The notes: generated by a model from the letters alone, not told the origin. DNA of 64,000 nucleotides from Hydractinia symbiolongicarpus (GCF_029227915.1 NC_079880.1:19406501-19470500), one strand, 5' to 3'; shown: positions 9,860-22,337, counted from the stretch's first letter. Program-made: numbers and translations.

Positions 9860-11296
9860 ACTAGTCGATAAAGCCCGTGGAGAAATCCACTTAGGCAGAA
9901 AGACAATGGAAAAATAGGTTGTTTTAGATTTTTTGCTGACGTCAACAGTGCAGGTAAAAAAAAAATTGTCCAAGTTTAGTTTATTCGTTGCCTATAAGTG
10001 TAAAGGTTAAAACGCTGATCACAATAATGTATAGGATCATATGTATTCGACAAAAGCCTAAGGAGATATATGGTGTTAAAAATTTTGTTGACGTCAGCAA
10101 TGGCCTGTCAAACCCAAAAATTTATTTTCAAGAAATTTGTGTACCTATTGCCTTCATCGTATAGATCTTGAAACGCTGATCAAGAAAATGTATAGGATCG
10201 TGTACTTGAGACAAACGGATGCAGAGATATTAGGGTTTAAAGGTTTTTTTATGACGTCATTTACCCGTCCATTCCGAAACGGATTTGGTGACCCAGGTTT
10301 GGAAAACTTACCCAACTTGGTCCCAGGTAGTCCCTAGTTACCCAGGCAGGAGATGACGTCAGTTATTTCCACCCGTTTTCAAGTTATTAAGCCTTAATAT
10401 TAAAAGTGCAATGCATTGGCTTCACTAATCTTAACCCTATTCGGTCCGGGGGGGGGGGGGGGGGGGGCGGATTCCGCTGATACTTACTGAGTTTCAACAT
10501 TTATCTATTAGACACCTGCATGCTAATTTTTTAGGTCCCATACCTTTCAGAGGCTTTGATATTGGCCATTACTCGAAACTACCCTTAAATATCTCTATGA
10601 AATCCTTATAATGGGGAAAATATAATAACTCCTGTTAGGATTATCCTTAGAACTTGAAACTTGCAACACATCTTTGTTTTATCAAGAAGAATCATTTTGA
10701 ATAATTTGAACACGTGACTAATCCGATTTCCCGATTTTGTCGGATTTTACCCGAAAATCGGAAAAAAACGGATTTTCGGGCAATTTTTGGCAATTTTTTA
10801 TCCGATCCATGTAAAGACCGGAAGATATGTTAAATAACTTTTATTTAGCTTTCAGAAACTTCAAACAGAATGTAAAAATTCGCTCTAGAACAAAAGTAAT
10901 TTTATTTTAAGCAGATAGTGGCATTTTTAACAATTTTAAAGCTTTTGATGACGTCACAGAAAATGTGCTGACGCAAGCAAATTTTTTTTGGCGCCATTTT
11001 GTTCCTTTTATGACGTACTATAAGTGTGCCAAGTTTGATTCAATTTGAACAACCCTATGAAAAGTTATTAAGGGGGGGCGGAATCCGCCCCCCCCCCCTC
11101 CCCCGGTCATAGTATGTTCGAAAAACCCCGGACCGAATAGGGTTAATATACTTTCCTTTGACGTCAATATTGCTTTAACGTCAAAGTTTGCTAATTTACA
11201 GAACAAATTTATAGGCGATGTTTTATAGACTTTATCAAAGAAATTTTATCCACTTCGCAAAAGTCACAGACAGAAGCTCCGTATTATTATAGAGAT
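9860..11296 (+). repeat. Repeat family R1, copy interrupted by a MITE
   Basis: It begins ACTAGTCGATAAAGCCCGTGG, followed by AAATCCACTTAGGCAGAAAG, and ends CACAGACAGAAGC...TATTATTATAGAGATT. It matches the uninterrupted copy at 40.87-41.56 kb in order: a TGACGTCAGCAATGGCC block, TTGAAACGCTGATCAAGAAA, ACCCGTCCATTCC and TTTGACGTCAATATT. Against that copy, the sequence from 10435 to 11142 is an insertion. Confidence 0.8.
10435..11142. mobile_element. piggyBac-like MITE, 708 bp, TTAA target
   Basis: The ends are CCCTATTCGGTCCGGGG and its reverse complement CCCCGGACCGAATAGGG. TTAA flanks both sides (10431-10434 and 11143-11146). TTAACCC...GGGTTAA is the classical piggyBac terminus. The uninterrupted R1 copy at about 41.39 kb reads CACTAATGTTAATATAC, which confirms insertion at a TTAA. 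Long G and C runs beside GCGGATTCCGC-like segments sit inside each end. No transposase is encoded. Confidence 0.88.
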
Positions 11297-12755
11297 TATT
11301 ATTATTATTATATTATTATTTATATTATTATTATCTTATAGACAATTTAATTTGCCTTTTTACTCATAAAATAATTTTGTAAACAAAAACCAGTGTTTTG
11401 GTTAAGTGAAGAAAATCATGATATGCGTCTAAACTATTTACAGTATCCTTAAAAATAACAGCCATGAAATATATAAAAGAGTTTAAATAATTACTCTAAG
11501 TACATCATCCGATTATAAACGATAAACGAAGGATTTAAATATTAGCTACTTTTAAAACAAATAAATTGTATAATATTGTTTTGCTTTTCGTATTTCCTGT
11601 AAGGGTTTTAGTATTACTTAAAGAGGCTATGAAAGGCTGTTGGTTTTCGACTTTAGTGACTTACACGAAAGTCGAGCTGCTGGCAGCGAAAAACAAACTG
11701 GCTATTTTTCCGGCGTGTTTGTAATTTACAGACTCGAACATATAGATATATCTAGAATTTTTATCTTCTCCAGCCATTGGTCATGTTTTCATCCAGAATG
11801 AGTGTCGCTGAAATAATTCATTGTAATATACTTTTTGAAAAAATATTGAACCAGCAAACAAAGTGTGCTGGTCTGTTCATTGCACAAACGCGTTTGCCGG
11901 ATTTTTAATATGTGCGCGGGATATACGGAATGTGAGCATTTTAACTGGTTCGTCGCCCCTTTCACACATTGGCATCTGCATAAGCAACTTTTACACATTA
12001 CAGCTGTCTTAGATTTGTAATAGCCTTTTGATAAAAGTAAATATCGATTGCCATATTTATTCCAGAGAAGTACACGTGGGGTACTGTGGGATGAAGCAAG
12101 CAAGCACAATGTGGAGAGAGTGGTGGAAAATGGGTTCGATAAAAATGGCACCTTGTACTTTTGTTTGACCAAATAGGAGAAGTCAGAATAGAATCGGAAT
12201 TAAAAAGCGGAAGATAATCATTATTTAAAAACACATTCAGGAAAATGACGTGGGAGGTCGTACTAAACTGACGGACACATCTCTGGTGGTGTAAAACCAC
12301 ATGTTTTACGTGTAAGGCTCTTATTAGGCTGTAGAATGCTATATTACAGTCTTTGTACGCCTGTGAACGTAGTTAGCGAGCGCTAAAGAAAACGACTGAG
12401 AACTTATTAAAAAAGCTTCTACAAAGCTTTCCGTAACAAACAGACACATTTCCACGCAGTTAAGAATTAGAAGTAAAGGTTCATATGGTGTAGTATTATA
12501 TGTATTTAAATAATAATGGTAACATCCACGTTTTTCTAGATACAGAATTTGAAAATTCAACTGCAACAGACTGATTTAATTGAGCCATCCCATTATTTAA
12601 GAATTAGGAAAAACTAGATGAGGTAATCTCTATTGACATAAACTTTCACAATTTTCAACATCATTGACTGACTTTTAATGCCTCCCACTGGACATGTGGA
12701 GATTAGGAATCAATAATATTGATGAGATTAATAAAAATAACAAAGACTGTTCATA
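11297..12755. other. Spacer, no gene seen
   Basis: Begins with an ATT-rich microsatellite to about 11335. The minus-strand frames at 11789-12172, 11998-12300 and 12339-12566 overlap one another, lack recognisable motifs and show no splice structure. I treat them as chance frames. Confidence 0.45.
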
Positions 12756-12759
12756 CAGA

Positions 12760-13025
12760 CTATTATTACTATTATTGTTCTAAATATTTGTACAGGATAT
12801 AGCCACTTCAGTGTTGGAAACACTGTTATCAACGTGGGTCCTGTATTCTGAATATATACATTAGGTTTACAGTGGCAATGCCTTCCCAATTTTCCTCGCA
12901 TAGCATGGGTTGACCTGTAGCTGTGGTGAAGACACTTGCTAAACATGCCCGCGCCGTGGACCGAACCACGGACCTTGTGGTTGCAAAGGGTGCTCCATAA
13001 CAACAAGGCCACACGCCAGTATATT
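12760..13025 (-). repeat. tRNA-derived SINE with (AAT)n tail, copy A
   Basis: On the minus strand the head, near 13020, reads TGGCGTGTGGCCTTGTTGTTATGG (A-box-like), then GTCCGTGGTTCGGTCCACGG (B-box-like). The body contains GGTCAACCCATG and AACAGTGTTTCCAACACTGA. The tail is AATAATAGTAATAATAG at 12762-12778. Its body matches the element at 58.3 kb over about 190 bases, which establishes it as a repeat family. Confidence 0.75.
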
Positions 13026-14487
13026 ATATATTGAACGTATCTCCTGTGAAAGCAACTTTGTGCCCTTCTATCTTGTAAAATTAGAATTTTAAACTGTTTT
13101 GATAATGCAATTAATTGGAGCGAGCGAAGTAAAGTAATAACACTGGAGTTAGGGTTGTAAATAGACAAGTTAGCTTATCAGTAAAAAGGACGACACAGGC
13201 TATGAAAACCTCTGAAATAATGCAATGATGCCAGCAAGATATCAGTTAAAAGAAGCGCAAAAAATTAAGTAATAAACAGAAAAGTCAAAGCAGTTTAGCC
13301 ATACTGTAATGAAAAAAATCTGCATTTTTTTGGCATGAAATAAGGTGCCACAAAAATTATCATTTTCTTAGGTGTTATTCGTGTCATTGATTAATGTTAA
13401 TATAATTAAGATGTGGTTAGGCAAGGTTTAGCAGCTACGACTGTTTTCAAAGCTCATTTATTGACATTAATTGCTGAAAAAATTCAAAAAGAAAGAAAAT
13501 ACACTATAATCATAATATATTTGAGACAATTTTATAAAGAGGAAACAAAATATACTTACAATATATTTCCTATGTACTATTTCCTTAACACAAGAAAAAT
13601 AAAAGTTCATTCTAAGATTGGTGAAATTAGCCTTATTTATTATGTCTGATGTCTTTTGTAAACCCTATGACGTTACCAAGTAAATTGGAATGAGTTTGTA
13701 TTAAAATATTTTACAACTGTACTAATTTTATTACTAAAGCCCATGTAGTAAGGGTTTTATGGTCCGCAAGCCAGTTCTAATAGCGTTGAATATATTCAGA
13801 ACAAGGCATTTATGATTGTAAATTAATTCAAAAGAAAAATAAACTACTCTATGAGGTTTAATTTTTATGCGAATTGAATTTCACGCTTTTCGTAAATTTG
13901 AACAATTTTATTACGATCTTTTTTGGGCTCGCGAAATTTAGTTTGCGTAAAAATTAATCCATTTAAGGTAGTAAAGTAAGGCGACTTGAAGAGTATTGTT
14001 ACACATTCATTGTTAAATTTATGAAACCTAAAATATAACACGGCCATTCAAAAACGCAATAACATTTTTTTTAGAGATTCTTTAGAAATTCTCAAAGTAT
14101 TTTAAAACAAATTAAAACAAAAAAAAATGACTTTAGCCATCTAAAAACTGCAAAAAAAATAAATAAATTTTACTTCAGAGAGGTTAGCAGAATTTTGAGT
14201 GAGCCCTCGGTTACAAGGCGAACAGTTGGCCGTATACATCCTCAACGCCATTATCTATAAAAAAGTGCTCTGTTCTGTATTTTTGGAAAACTTCTAAAGA
14301 TGTGTTTGTATAACTTTATTATTTGAAATACGAAAATTATTTCTGTCATGTCTTGCATGGTTTCAATAACTTTAAGACAATGGGGTAAACAGTCTAAAAA
14401 AAGCATACTTAAGCGTTTTTATGATGGGACCAGTTGAGATACTGAATCATTTTAACTATCTTTCAAAAGATAAAGATTTAAAAGTGA
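13026..14487. other. Spacer upstream of opsin 2
   Basis: AT-rich DNA. Frames at 13413-13649 and 13865-14047 are low-complexity and without motifs. I see no gene. Confidence 0.45.
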
Positions 14488-14760
14488 TTACGTAGACAGG
14501 TGATAAAGATAAGTGTAAAATAATGGTCATTTAAAAGAAGATCATTTTAAATTATCGAGTATTTCAGCCAAAATAAGAACAAACGTAAATCATTCGGTAC
14601 TGAAATACACGATTATATTATCTAATCATTTAAAATAAATGATCATTTCAAATAATGGCGTAGACAGGTGGTTAAAATCAACTGAAAATACTAGCCATTT
14701 TAAGAAATGGTCCTTTAAAATGAATATTTCAGCATTTATGTTTTTGAAAGATTATTTAAA
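14488..14760 (+). promoter_or_regulatory. Upstream block shared by opsins 1 and 2 (second copy)
   Basis: Repeats the module at 6714-6960, including ACGTAGACAGGTGATAAAGA, CATTCGGTACTGAAATACAC and GCGTAGACAGGTGGTTAAA, with small gaps. A further match, CCAACTGTTTTAGTATAAG, precedes both genes at 7007 and 14793. It supports duplication of gene and promoter together. Confidence 0.5.
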
Positions 14761-14824
14761 AAAGTTAATTAACTATATTTTCAGCATATTTTGACCAACT
14801 GTTTTAGTATAAGTATTGAATTGA

Positions 14825-14831
14825 TATAAAC
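14825..14831 (+). promoter_or_regulatory. TATA-like site, opsin 2
   Basis: TATAAAC lies 43 bases before the opsin 2 ATG, within TTGATATAAACACAGCTAGT. It is the best TATA match of the three promoters. Confidence 0.45.
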
Positions 14832-14867
14832 ACAGCTAGTCCTTTCCATTAATTTCTTTTTGCAACG

Positions 14868-15860
14868 ATGGATCGATCAACGTTTGTTGGTTTGCTCTTT
14901 GCCATTGCTGCACTGACTTTCATCTTAAATGGCTTAGTTATTGTGCATGGTTTGCTTAACAGGCGAAAATTCTTTACAGCATACGATACCACGCTGTTGT
15001 TTTTAATGGTATTTGAATTTCTACAAGGAGTTGTTGGTTATCCAATTGAATTATTAATAGACATCGAACACGGAGGTTTTCCATGTGTTTTAGCTGGATA
15101 TTTAATAACATCTCTAGCCCTGGCTTCAATTTCGCTATTAGTAGCATTAGCCTTAATGAGATTAATATCAGTGATGTATCCATTCAAGTCACGCCTGTTG
15201 TTAAAGTCTAAGAAAAGCAGCCTATATTTTATTGTACCATCAACATTATACGGATTTGCATGGGGCACCTTTCCCCTTCTTGGCTGGAGTGAGTATTCTC
15301 CCGAGCTGAACGGCAACAAAAGATGCTCTGTAAAGTTGGTTGGTCGAGACAAGAACACTCTTTCTTATCTGTATGCGTTAATGATCTCATGTTATTTCAT
15401 ACCATTAGCTGTTATGTGTGTTTCCGGTTTCGTAATAGCAAAGAGGCTACGCAAAGGGATTGACGGCAATAATGTTACACCGGAACACACTAGAAAGTTG
15501 CGACTAAGAAAGGAAAGACGAACAACATTGTTTTTATTTGTTATCATAGCAGCATTTCTGATTGCTTGGACCCCCTATGCATTGATGATTTTTTCTATAT
15601 CGCTTGGTAAAAGTGTAACCACGATTTGGCTTGATTATTCGTCACTTCTTGCAAAAAGTTCCACCTTCTACAATCCTTTGATTTACATGATTATGCAGAA
15701 AAGAAATAGTGTTGGGCTTTTCAACTTCTTAACAATCAAACGAACGTCAAGTACCCATAATAGAAATATTATTCTACCTAGTCGCTCTAATAAAATTCAA
15801 GGTAAACGCACAAATGAACATAACAGTTCTCAAACTCTCCAAAATAACATACAACTTTAA
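14868..15860 (+). CDS. Opsin 2, cnidarian-type, single exon
   Basis: A 330-residue opsin, very similar to opsin 1 along its length. K263 sits in LLAKSSTFYNPLIY, and here the NPxxY tyrosine (Y273) is kept. The TM2 pair E50 and E61, the disulfide cysteines C73 and C153, A76 at the vertebrate counterion site, MRL in place of E/DRY, and AWTPYAL in TM6 are all as in opsin 1. Loop 3 differs (GIDGNNVTPEHTRKLRLRKE) and keeps a basic run that could contact a G protein. The C-terminal tail is six residues longer and rich in Ser, Asn and Thr, suitable for kinase sites. The start is the first in-frame ATG and aligns with both paralogues. AATAAA lies at 15908. Confidence 0.93.
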   Translation: MDRSTFVGLLFAIAALTFILNGLVIVHGLLNRRKFFTAYDTTLLFLMVFEFLQGVVGYPIELLIDIEHGGFPCVLAGYLITSLALASISLLVALALMRLISVMYPFKSRLLLKSKKSSLYFIVPSTLYGFAWGTFPLLGWSEYSPELNGNKRCSVKLVGRDKNTLSYLYALMISCYFIPLAVMCVSGFVIAKRLRKGIDGNNVTPEHTRKLRLRKERRTTLFLFVIIAAFLIAWTPYALMIFSISLGKSVTTIWLDYSSLLAKSSTFYNPLIYMIMQKRNSVGLFNFLTIKRTSSTHNRNIILPSRSNKIQGKRTNEHNSSQTLQNNIQL

Positions 15861-15999
15861 AAATAAACAGCGTGTATTTTTTATTATTATTATTTGTTTT
15901 GACACACAATAAATGGAAAACGTTTTGCGTGTACTAATTTTTGCGACAGCTACTTCCTGAAGATCCTATTTGAATAAGTTTTTCTGGTTCGCTGCTTAA

Positions 16000-16577
16000 C
16001 CCTATTCGCCCGAGCGAGGGGTGAAGGGGCGGAATCCACCCCACCCTCCTAATGTCTTTTTTTAATAACTTCTTAATGCTACATTGCATGGCTAGGCTAC
16101 CTACTGAGTTTCAATATTTATCTATTAGACACCTGCATGCCAAATTTTTAGATCTCGTACCGTTCAGAGGCTTTGATATTGGCTATTACTCGAAACTACC
16201 CCTAAAAATCTCTATAATGGGGAAAATATAATCACTCTTGTTACGATTATTGTTAGAACTTGAAACTTACAGCACAACTTTGTTTCATCAAGAAGAATCA
16301 TTTTGCATGTTTTGGACACGTGATTAGTCCGATTTCTTGATTTTTTCAGATTTTACGCGAAAATCGGAAAAAACGGATTTCCGGGCAATTTTTGGCAGTT
16401 TTTATGCGATCTGTGTAAAAGCCGAAAAATATGTTAAATAACTTTTATTAAGCTTTCAGAAACTTCAAACAGAATGTAAAAAGTCGCTGTAGAACTAAAG
16501 TAATTCAATTTTAAGCAGATAGTGGCATTTTGGAAGCTTTTGATGACGTCACAGAAAATGTGCTGACATAAGCAAAA
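16000..16577. mobile_element. piggyBac-like MITE, right-truncated second copy
   Basis: TTAA at 15996-15999 is followed by CCCTATTCGCCCGAGCGAGG, then GGGGCGGAATCCACC and a body collinear with 10480-10980 (ATCTATTAGACACCTGCATGC, TTGATATTGGC, TTTTGATGACGTCACAGAAAATGTGCTGAC). Similarity stops near 16577, before the right terminus, so it cannot move by itself. It starts 140 bases after the opsin 2 stop codon. Confidence 0.8.
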
Positions 16578-18090
16578 ATTTATTGTGCAGGAGTCAGCCA
16601 ACTGAGTATAATGTTACAATGACTTATATAAACCATAAAACGAACAATTTCTTCGGTTGTTCGTTTAGGTAGAAGAGCAAGAAAATTGCATCCAGAAAAG
16701 AGCGGAAAGAGAAATGAAAATTTCGAATGAACAGAACCCATTTGAAAGATCGTAGTATCAAATATTAAGAAATATTTTTAACAAAGAAATACCAGATCAA
16801 ATACTTTTTTGCAAAATGAGAGTGACAAAAATTGTCATGAATAGCATTCAATCTATTTTCTAAAATTAAATATGTATATATATTGAAATCGTTTTTATGT
16901 TTTGACGAATTGTTTATAGAAGTACCATGAAAAGGTTTGAAACTTGGGAACACTGTGGCAGGTCTCCAGACGGGTTAGGGTAGGAGCAGCGAACTTGGGA
17001 ATATATAAGATTTCCTACGTAACAGCTAGATGCTGCAGCATTTTTAAAAAACCTAAAATCACACTTTTCTCTAAAGGATTTTTGCCTTTTTCATACCGGG
17101 AATTTGAATTATATTTAGCTTTTATGTTTTTACATATTTATGATAAATTTTTTCTTATTCAGTACTTTCTTTTTTCATTTAAGGATGGATTAAATTTTGC
17201 AAGAAAATTGGGAATGCGTATTGCAAATTCTTGGTAATCAAGTAAAAATATGCAACGCAGACACTCGACTACAGAACATTGGAAGAATGTATAGGAGTCT
17301 TAGCAGGTCCTTTGCCCTTACAAGTGGAACATGGAGAAAGTAATTGCTTTGTTACAAATGAATGTATGGGCAATATCACGGTGATTTAACATTGTTATTA
17401 CTGTTGGCAATTTTGTTTAAAACGCTTTTTTTGCGTGTTAGGGTTTATGTGGTGAAATTGACATCAAACTGTTCTGTGTTAAGTGTAATATATTTTTAAG
17501 AAAGCGTTTTCAAGCGAATACTTTTATTGGTTTAAATAGCTAGTCTGTTATATTAATACGGAAGCTGTGCCCGTCTGTAAACGACAAAGTCGATTATATT
17601 TTCTACAATTTTTTTTCAAAAAGAGCCTATAAACTATTGCTTTTTAGGTTCTTTATTTTAAAAATTTTCGTTTACAGCTAGAGTAAATCAAGTAATAAAA
17701 GAAGAAAAATTACATTAGCTATGAATTTTGTATTCTAATTTACCGTTACAATAAATTTAAATTTTTTTTAAGTGGACGCTGGAACGTATTGATATAAATA
17801 GTCAAATATTAAGTTTTTACCTACAACTCCATTTGAGAGTTTTAGAAGTATTTAAGTTATATGCTAAATATCTAAGACAAGTTTTCACGTTTTCTAAAAC
17901 AGCCATTGCATATATCCAGGCATTATTCGCCAACTTTTTTCGCTATATGTGTACTTTTTTCCTAAATATGAACTTTTTTGCTACTAAAATTTCGCGATTG
18001 TTGACCGGATAAATTAGCACAATGTGAGATTTTGCTGAAGCAAACACTGTCAAAATGTGACAGATGTATAAGACACACAACGGTGTTGGA

Positions 18091-18130
<40 letters not shown>

Positions 18131-18720
18131 TTTACTCCCACAAAAGGTCTCCATAAAGCGGACAGTTAAAACACGGACACGCAATAAGACAAGACACTTT
18201 TTGCCTGAAAAAAAACAATTCTTTTTACCGATGCTGTCTGGTGTGGAGAAATTCCACTATATAAAATATGACGCTTTCGTATACTCTGGTCATAGATTAA
18301 AAGCATTCAACGATACCAAGGTATTTTTCGTGGTCTTCTTTCATATTGAGAGAATATTGATCTTCTATTAAGAAATACTCAATCCGTTCATCATGGTAAC
18401 AGCTTTTATATACCACTTTTTCATGCAGTGGTTTTAAATATTTATTGATCTAACACTTTGTGCATTAAATGCATAAAAATTAAAAGCAAACAAACAGAAA
18501 GAACATGCCATAACTAGTTCTTGGATGTTCTGACAAACTGTGTTGCACATTCCGGTTAAGTACTTTAGCACAGGTGTACGGTATATCGCAAATCCAGCAA
18601 TGCGCTAACATCGATTTGCCTACTAGATAAAAGTCAACTTGGCACCTGTTTATGGTCCACTTTAAGTTTTTTCTCAGTCTTATGGCATTGTGATGTTAAT
18701 CATTTGAACAAAAATTCTTA
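16578..18720. other. Spacer with AT microsatellite
   Basis: No gene recognised. An (AT)n run lies at about 18092-18128. The 97-codon frame at 16944-17237 has no motif or splice context that I can defend. Confidence 0.45.
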
Positions 18721-18725
18721 TGACA

Positions 18726-20821
18726 CAGGGGCGTAACCAGCGTCAGTCAGGCTCTGCGATCGACTGACCTACTTTTTTCATCCCAACACGTCGTTTTTTT
18801 CACCGCCCCCGCCAACACATGGATGGGCGCACCAATTGCGCATCCGGCACAAATCTTTTCCCGGGCGGCGCACACAAGCTTCGCGCTTCGCACGTCGTTT
18901 TCGCAGGATATAACAGTATCCACCTTGTTTTGCAGGCTGAGGTGTTGATTCTCTACTTTGTTTCGCAGGATTACCTGCGAAAATTATGCCTATGTACGGT
19001 CTTGTGTCTTCCATTTATGGTAACTTTGGACGCATCCTGTTGGCTAGTAAATTTTGCAGAGAGGTTAAAAATTCGCTTCATATATGGCTATAGAACATAC
19101 GCAAGAAAGTCAACAAAAAAACAAGGCTAGCGAAATTGTGAAGATGAAGAAAGCATGATGTTGCTGTCAAACGTGGATCCATATTTAGCTTTATAACTTG
19201 TATAGAGCTTCATGAAAATTCTCTATACTCGAACCATCCAATTTTTGTATCTGTATGTAAATCTTCAGATTTGTTTTCCTGTGTAGAAAGCACTTTCAAG
19301 TTTTCAGTTAGCTAGCTATTCATCCTCTTCTGTAACTCTGTGTAGACAGCAGACCTTGTGGCTATACAGAATAAAGCTATTCTTATAAACCTTTATAACA
19401 GTTTAAGAGAAATATTTTAACTTTTTATCCTGATTGTGGTCAGCTATGATTCAAGACGGTTTTAAATCAGAAGATTTTTCCTCTTCTGCCTTCAAATAAA
19501 AATTTACAACCAGTATCTATTTTATTTTGTGATAATGACAAACATTCTGGGCAATTTAAACCTAATCCCTTCAGTTTCTTTAAGTTTGAGTAAAGCTACG
19601 TTAAAGCGTTCTGCTCAACATTTTAAGCTAGGTTGTCATACGTTATGACAACAAAGCAAAAGAAAAAAAAAAGGAAACGTGTGTATCATCTCGAAGTTGT
19701 TCCTTTTGCATTAGCCCAAACGTTAGTTAATCAATGTGGTACTTCTAGCACTAATGACGAGACGTCTTCCATTTGCAAAAAGCAAACCTTTAACTTAAAA
19801 TCTTTTTCGTCAAAGGGATTTCTAAATCGAAACCTATTAAACCTAAACAAGTTATATCTGCAGAACCTTGGAAGATTCATTTCCTTCAGGTTCTATTAAC
19901 GGTATTGTAAAATATAATGTAGGCACTCACTACGACAAGCTCCAAACCTCAGTGATCATGATTATTCTTCCCTTTGTAACTTCCGAGAGGACGTCTTAGG
20001 GTTTATTCATTGTAGTGAAGACTCTCAGGTTTGTCTTTTTCAAAGGTCATTTTAAAAACCTTATGAACTTTCTCTTGATATAAATTCAGAATCGATAAGG
20101 TCAATGTTATGACGATGCTGGCAATGTATCTGTTAAAATTAATAGTTGTCAAGATAACATTTTAAAGCAAAACAGATTAGCTTTATACATATCCTTGTGG
20201 TCTGTAATTTATGCTTTGTACATTATTTCTGAAACATGATGAATCGAATCAAACGTAACATATTTTTACAAATTTACCTAAAGAAGGTAAAATTTTTACG
20301 CAAGAATGTTCCTTACTTAACTAATAATCCCAACTATGCCCATAATTTTAATATTTGTAACACGATGTGTGGAACGTATTATTAACACGAGGGTTTTTAA
20401 TGATTTGTATGAAAGCATTTTGCTAAATATGAAGAAAGAAGAATAAACATTCTAATTATTGCTTTAATAACTTTCAATCTATAAAAAACATTGATGGTGT
20501 TGTGTTGTCTTATTGCTGGTTTGATTACACCCTTGATGATAAATATTTTAATGTATTTTATGTTGTCATTTATTCCCCTTTTTCGATCAATTCGATCAAT
20601 GTCTTAACGTCTATCGCGTATGTCACAGAGTCGGTTTTATGGGGTTTCAGTGCTTAAAGGGCGTAAAAAGGTGTTGGCTTCCCGGGCTCCGCCCTGAACC
20701 CGTTGGGGGGCTCACAACGCCCCCCAAACCCCCAGTTAATTATTATCGCACCTGCGGTGCGATGTTGACCCTGTGGGTCAATGGTTCGACTAAGGTTTAT
20801 TTTTTTCTGGCTACGCCCCTG
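18726..20821. mobile_element. hAT-like DNA transposon, decayed
   Basis: The ends are CAGGGGCGTAACCAG at 18726 and CTGGCTACGCCCCTG ending at 20821, inverted repeats with one mismatch in fifteen. TGACA flanks both sides (18721-18725, 20822-20826), a possible 5-base target duplication, although hAT elements normally make 8. The CAGGGGCG end and the G/C-rich subterminal stretch (GCTTCCCGGGCTCCGCCCTG near 20680) are typical of hAT-type ends. Interior frames (for example 19633-19899, and open pieces near 20090-20240) are broken. I recognise no transposase. Confidence 0.65.
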
Positions 20822-22294
20822 TGACATGCTTTCTTTATGGCCATGTATAATATAACCATTAACTGATAGCGATTTTCAATCAGTTTAAACGGAAATCCGC
20901 AGCGCTACACGGCTAAAAATCTTTAACTACATGCTTTATACAGCACGGTATAACTTTTTACCGCATAGTAGCCATAATAGTAACTATAAATTAGAAAACA
21001 TTGGCGGGGAATCATGAAAAAATGGCTAGCTATACTTACAGACTCAAAAATTAAGTTGCCTTAAATTCGAAATTTCAAAACAGCCATTACAACAAGTCCA
21101 TCTAATTAATATTTCTTAATAAAGTAGTCACAAAAACAACAAAAGTTTAAAATCATATCACACGGCTTTCAAGTAAACAGCAAGAACACATGCCAGAACA
21201 AATAACTTTGAAGAACTGTGGTAAAAAACGTCCTGTGCAAAATATTAATAACACTGTTCATCTATTTAATCATCAAAAAAAAATAATTTTATATCCATAT
21301 TCGGTGGTGCACGCATCAATAAATGCGTTTTTAATATAAACATTCATCAGCACAAAGAGTAAAAAGCAAAATGGCCTGAATTTTTTGTGATAAACTCTTC
21401 TTTTTACTTCTTTTGAAAGAATAAACTTTGGTTAAAAAACGATTTAATTTTTAAACATACTTGAATATTTTAGATACTCGATACAAGAAAATTTTTAGAA
21501 AACAAACTCCCAAAAAATATGAACTGTTTTATCTATCTCGTTCGAGAAATATTACCCTTGGTTAGCTTAGTATGTCTTGGTATAGATAGATAGAACAGCT
21601 TATATTGTATTAATACCACATGACATACAGCGTAATGTATCATGCAACTAAAAACAAGATCAACTGAAAAACGAGCGCAATATTTGCCGACAATTTACGG
21701 ACGTTGAAACGATAGATAGAATTTCAAAACATGCTTAAATTAAACCAGAATTTGTAAAAACAGATGGAAAATACAGTCGATTAGCGATGACCAAAAACGT
21801 GATGATAGATATGTTTTTCCCAATATGTTAAAACATACAGAAACCAAATATTACACAAATTGAAGCCTTTTATAGAGTAATAAAACTAACTCTAATTGTT
21901 TCATCTTTCTTCGTGGGCATGCCTATCACGCGGAAACTGATAAGTGGATATGTATATAAAAATCTGGACTTGTGGTTAGTTCAAAGCGCGCGAACGGTCA
22001 CAACAAATATGGTAATATCGGCTTTCTTATTTGAGGCATCATGATTTCGTGCGTGTATAGTTTTATCTCCTTGTTGCAGTATAAATAAAACTTGTTAACA
22101 CCTTAACACTACACAAAAAACTTTCGCATGTAACACCATTATCACAATCAGTGTGAAACCGCTCAATAGGAAAAAAAAAAGAGCACTTTACCTGAAATTA
22201 CATCAGTAATATAAAGAATTTTAACACCTTAAGACTATATTTTCACAATCTTTAACTATATTACCACATAATTTGAGTAGCTATATTATCTTGG
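20822..22294. other. Spacer upstream of opsin 3
   Basis: I see no gene, no recognisable repeat ends, and not the 250-base module shared by opsins 1 and 2. Confidence 0.45.
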
Positions 22295-22301
22295 CATAAA
22301 T
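22295..22301 (+). promoter_or_regulatory. TATA-like site, opsin 3
   Basis: CATAAAT, 43 bases before the ATG, aligned with the TATA-like sites of the other two opsins and followed by ACAACTAGTCCTTTA. The match to TATA is weaker. Confidence 0.3.
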
Positions 22302-22337
22302 ACAACTAGTCCTTTATAATAATTTCTTTCCGCCACG

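Noticed and set aside
18819-19130. 103-codon frame as hAT transposase
   Set aside because: No transposase motif; it overlaps the G/C-rich subterminal region and looks like chance.
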